From contig JAENVT010000059.1 in the NCBI GenBank assembly GCA_016650435.1, positions 1 to 6,760 of the forward strand: a DNA stretch of 6,760 nt. Direction: 5' to 3'. Origin of the DNA: Ilumatobacteraceae bacterium. GTDB taxonomy: Bacteria; Actinomycetota; Acidimicrobiia; Acidimicrobiales; Ilumatobacteraceae. Below are positions 5,974 to 6,760 of this stretch, one piece after another. The position numbers and the translations under genes were made by a program. The notes under the pieces are model-generated. The model was not told where the DNA came from. It saw nothing but the letters and a program-made list of their open reading frames with translations, and searched no databases. Position 1 is the stretch's first letter; each line of letters starts with the position of its first letter.

Positions 5974-6760
5974 TGCCGACCTCGACCGATGCTCCATCGC
6001 TCTCCGCCGACCTGTACATCGCCTCGACGATTCGATGGGCCTTCACCGCATCGGCGAAATCCGGTGTTGCCGGCGTACCGGCCACGACAGATCGGATGAA
6101 CTCGCCATCGGGGTTCTCCGAGCCATTACGCATTGCGACAACGGAGTCCGACAACTCGTCGGCGCCAAGGGTGTGCAACTCGCCATCCGTGTCGGTCCAA
6201 CTGACCGGGCCGTACCAGTCGTCACCTTCGATCACGATGTGACGCCGCGTGCAGAAGACTTCGACGCGGCGCAAGCTCGGGCGCGCCAGGTTGTCGTGCC
6301 AGATGCTGGCCAATGTGCCGAGCGCGCCGCCGTCGAAACGCACTGTCGAGGTGGCGACGTCCTCGATTCCGTCGTGACCGTGGAAGTTGGTGGTGTACGC
6401 ACTGACGCGCTCGATCTCGCCGACCAGGAAACGCAGCATGTCGACGTCGTGGATGCTGTGCTCGAGCAGCGTGCCCGATCCGGCCAGAGTGCGGTCGCCT
6501 CGCCACGTCGAGCCGTAGTGACCTTGGATCGGGATGAACTGATCGTCGCGAAACACGACTCCCATCACGTGTCCGGCCGCCTCGTCGTCGATCAGATGCT
6601 TACCCCACAGATATGCCGGTGAGCGGCGCAGCACGAGACCGACCTGGTTGACAACACCGGCGTCACCGACCATTGCCGCCATCTTCTCCGCCGAGGCGAG
6701 GTCGAATGCCAGCGGCTTCTCGCAGAAGACCGCCAGTCCGCGAGCGGCCGCCTTTTCGAC
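5966..6760 (-). CDS. Gfo/Idh/MocA-family oxidoreductase, N-terminus beyond window edge
   Basis: An NAD(P)-dependent dehydrogenase of the Gfo/Idh/MocA family, typically oxidising or reducing a sugar, inositol or related polyol. The visible 264 residues begin within the Rossmann domain; the first about 90 residues, with the GxGxxG loop, lie beyond 6760. The family EKP motif occurs in VFCEKPLAFD (fragment residues 11-20), where lysine contacts substrate and cofactor. The second signature is LLEHSIHDVDMLRFLVGE, the counterpart of the usual D-x-G-x-H-x-x-D block: its His and following Asp are kept, while Asp and Gly are replaced by Glu and Ser, a variant seen in some family branches. The C-terminal beta sheet follows (STVRFDGGALGTLASIW), and the last helix (FADAVKAHRIVEAMYRSAES) is typical. 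The TGA stop lies inside the start of the GNAT gene, so the two are likely co-translated. The substrate cannot be assigned. Confidence 0.93.
   Translation of the reverse strand, partial: VEKAAARGLAVFCEKPLAFDLASAEKMAAMVGDAGVVNQVGLVLRRSPAYLWGKHLIDDEAAGHVMGVVFRDDQFIPIQGHYGSTWRGDRTLAGSGTLLEHSIHDVDMLRFLVGEIERVSAYTTNFHGHDGIEDVATSTVRFDGGALGTLASIWHDNLARPSLRRVEVFCTRRHIVIEGDDWYGPVSWTDTDGELHTLGADELSDSVVAMRNGSENPDGEFIRSVVAGTPATPDFADAVKAHRIVEAMYRSAESDGASVEVGSG

Overview
The window reads as a chromosomal segment of a high-GC actinobacterium. The main pointer is a gene of the mycothiol-dependent maleylpyruvate isomerase family, since mycothiol is an actinobacterial thiol, together with a CopC-CopD-YtkA copper protein and a WXG100-like small protein. 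GC content is high, but TTG, GTT and TCG codons remain common, so it does not look like Streptomyces. An Acidimicrobiia/Ilumatobacter-like source is my guess only; no rRNA or other marker is present to fix the taxon.

Layout. Positions 1-425 (minus strand) hold the N-terminal 141 residues of a short-type 6-phosphogluconate dehydrogenase that runs off the left edge. A 46-base divergent spacer separates it from a plus-strand pair: a DinB-fold/MDMPI-family protein (472-1119) and a CopC-CopD-YtkA copper membrane protein (1119-2714). The pair shares a TGATG stop/start. Its last stop codon directly abuts the stop codon of the first convergent minus-strand gene.

From 6760 down to 2715 there is one unbroken minus-strand run, read in this order: a Gfo/Idh/MocA oxidoreductase (N-terminus beyond the right edge), a GNAT acetyltransferase, a 92-residue WXG100-like protein, a 311-residue unrecognised protein, a patatin-like lipase, and a 213-residue unrecognised helical protein with an internal repeat. 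Spacing is tight (8-base overlap, 50 bases, 1-base overlap, 33 bases, 30 bases), which fits an operon.

The most interesting part is the WXG100-like gene coupled by TAGTG to the 311-residue gene, whose N-terminus also looks like a helical hairpin, followed by a lipase. This could be a small type VII secretion-like cargo module, but no secretion ATPase or membrane component lies in the window and no canonical YxxxD/E signal sits in the expected place. No tRNA, rRNA, CRISPR array, insertion sequence, riboswitch or convincing terminator was found. The many other long open frames, including antisense frames of over 500 codons, look like GC-driven shadows.
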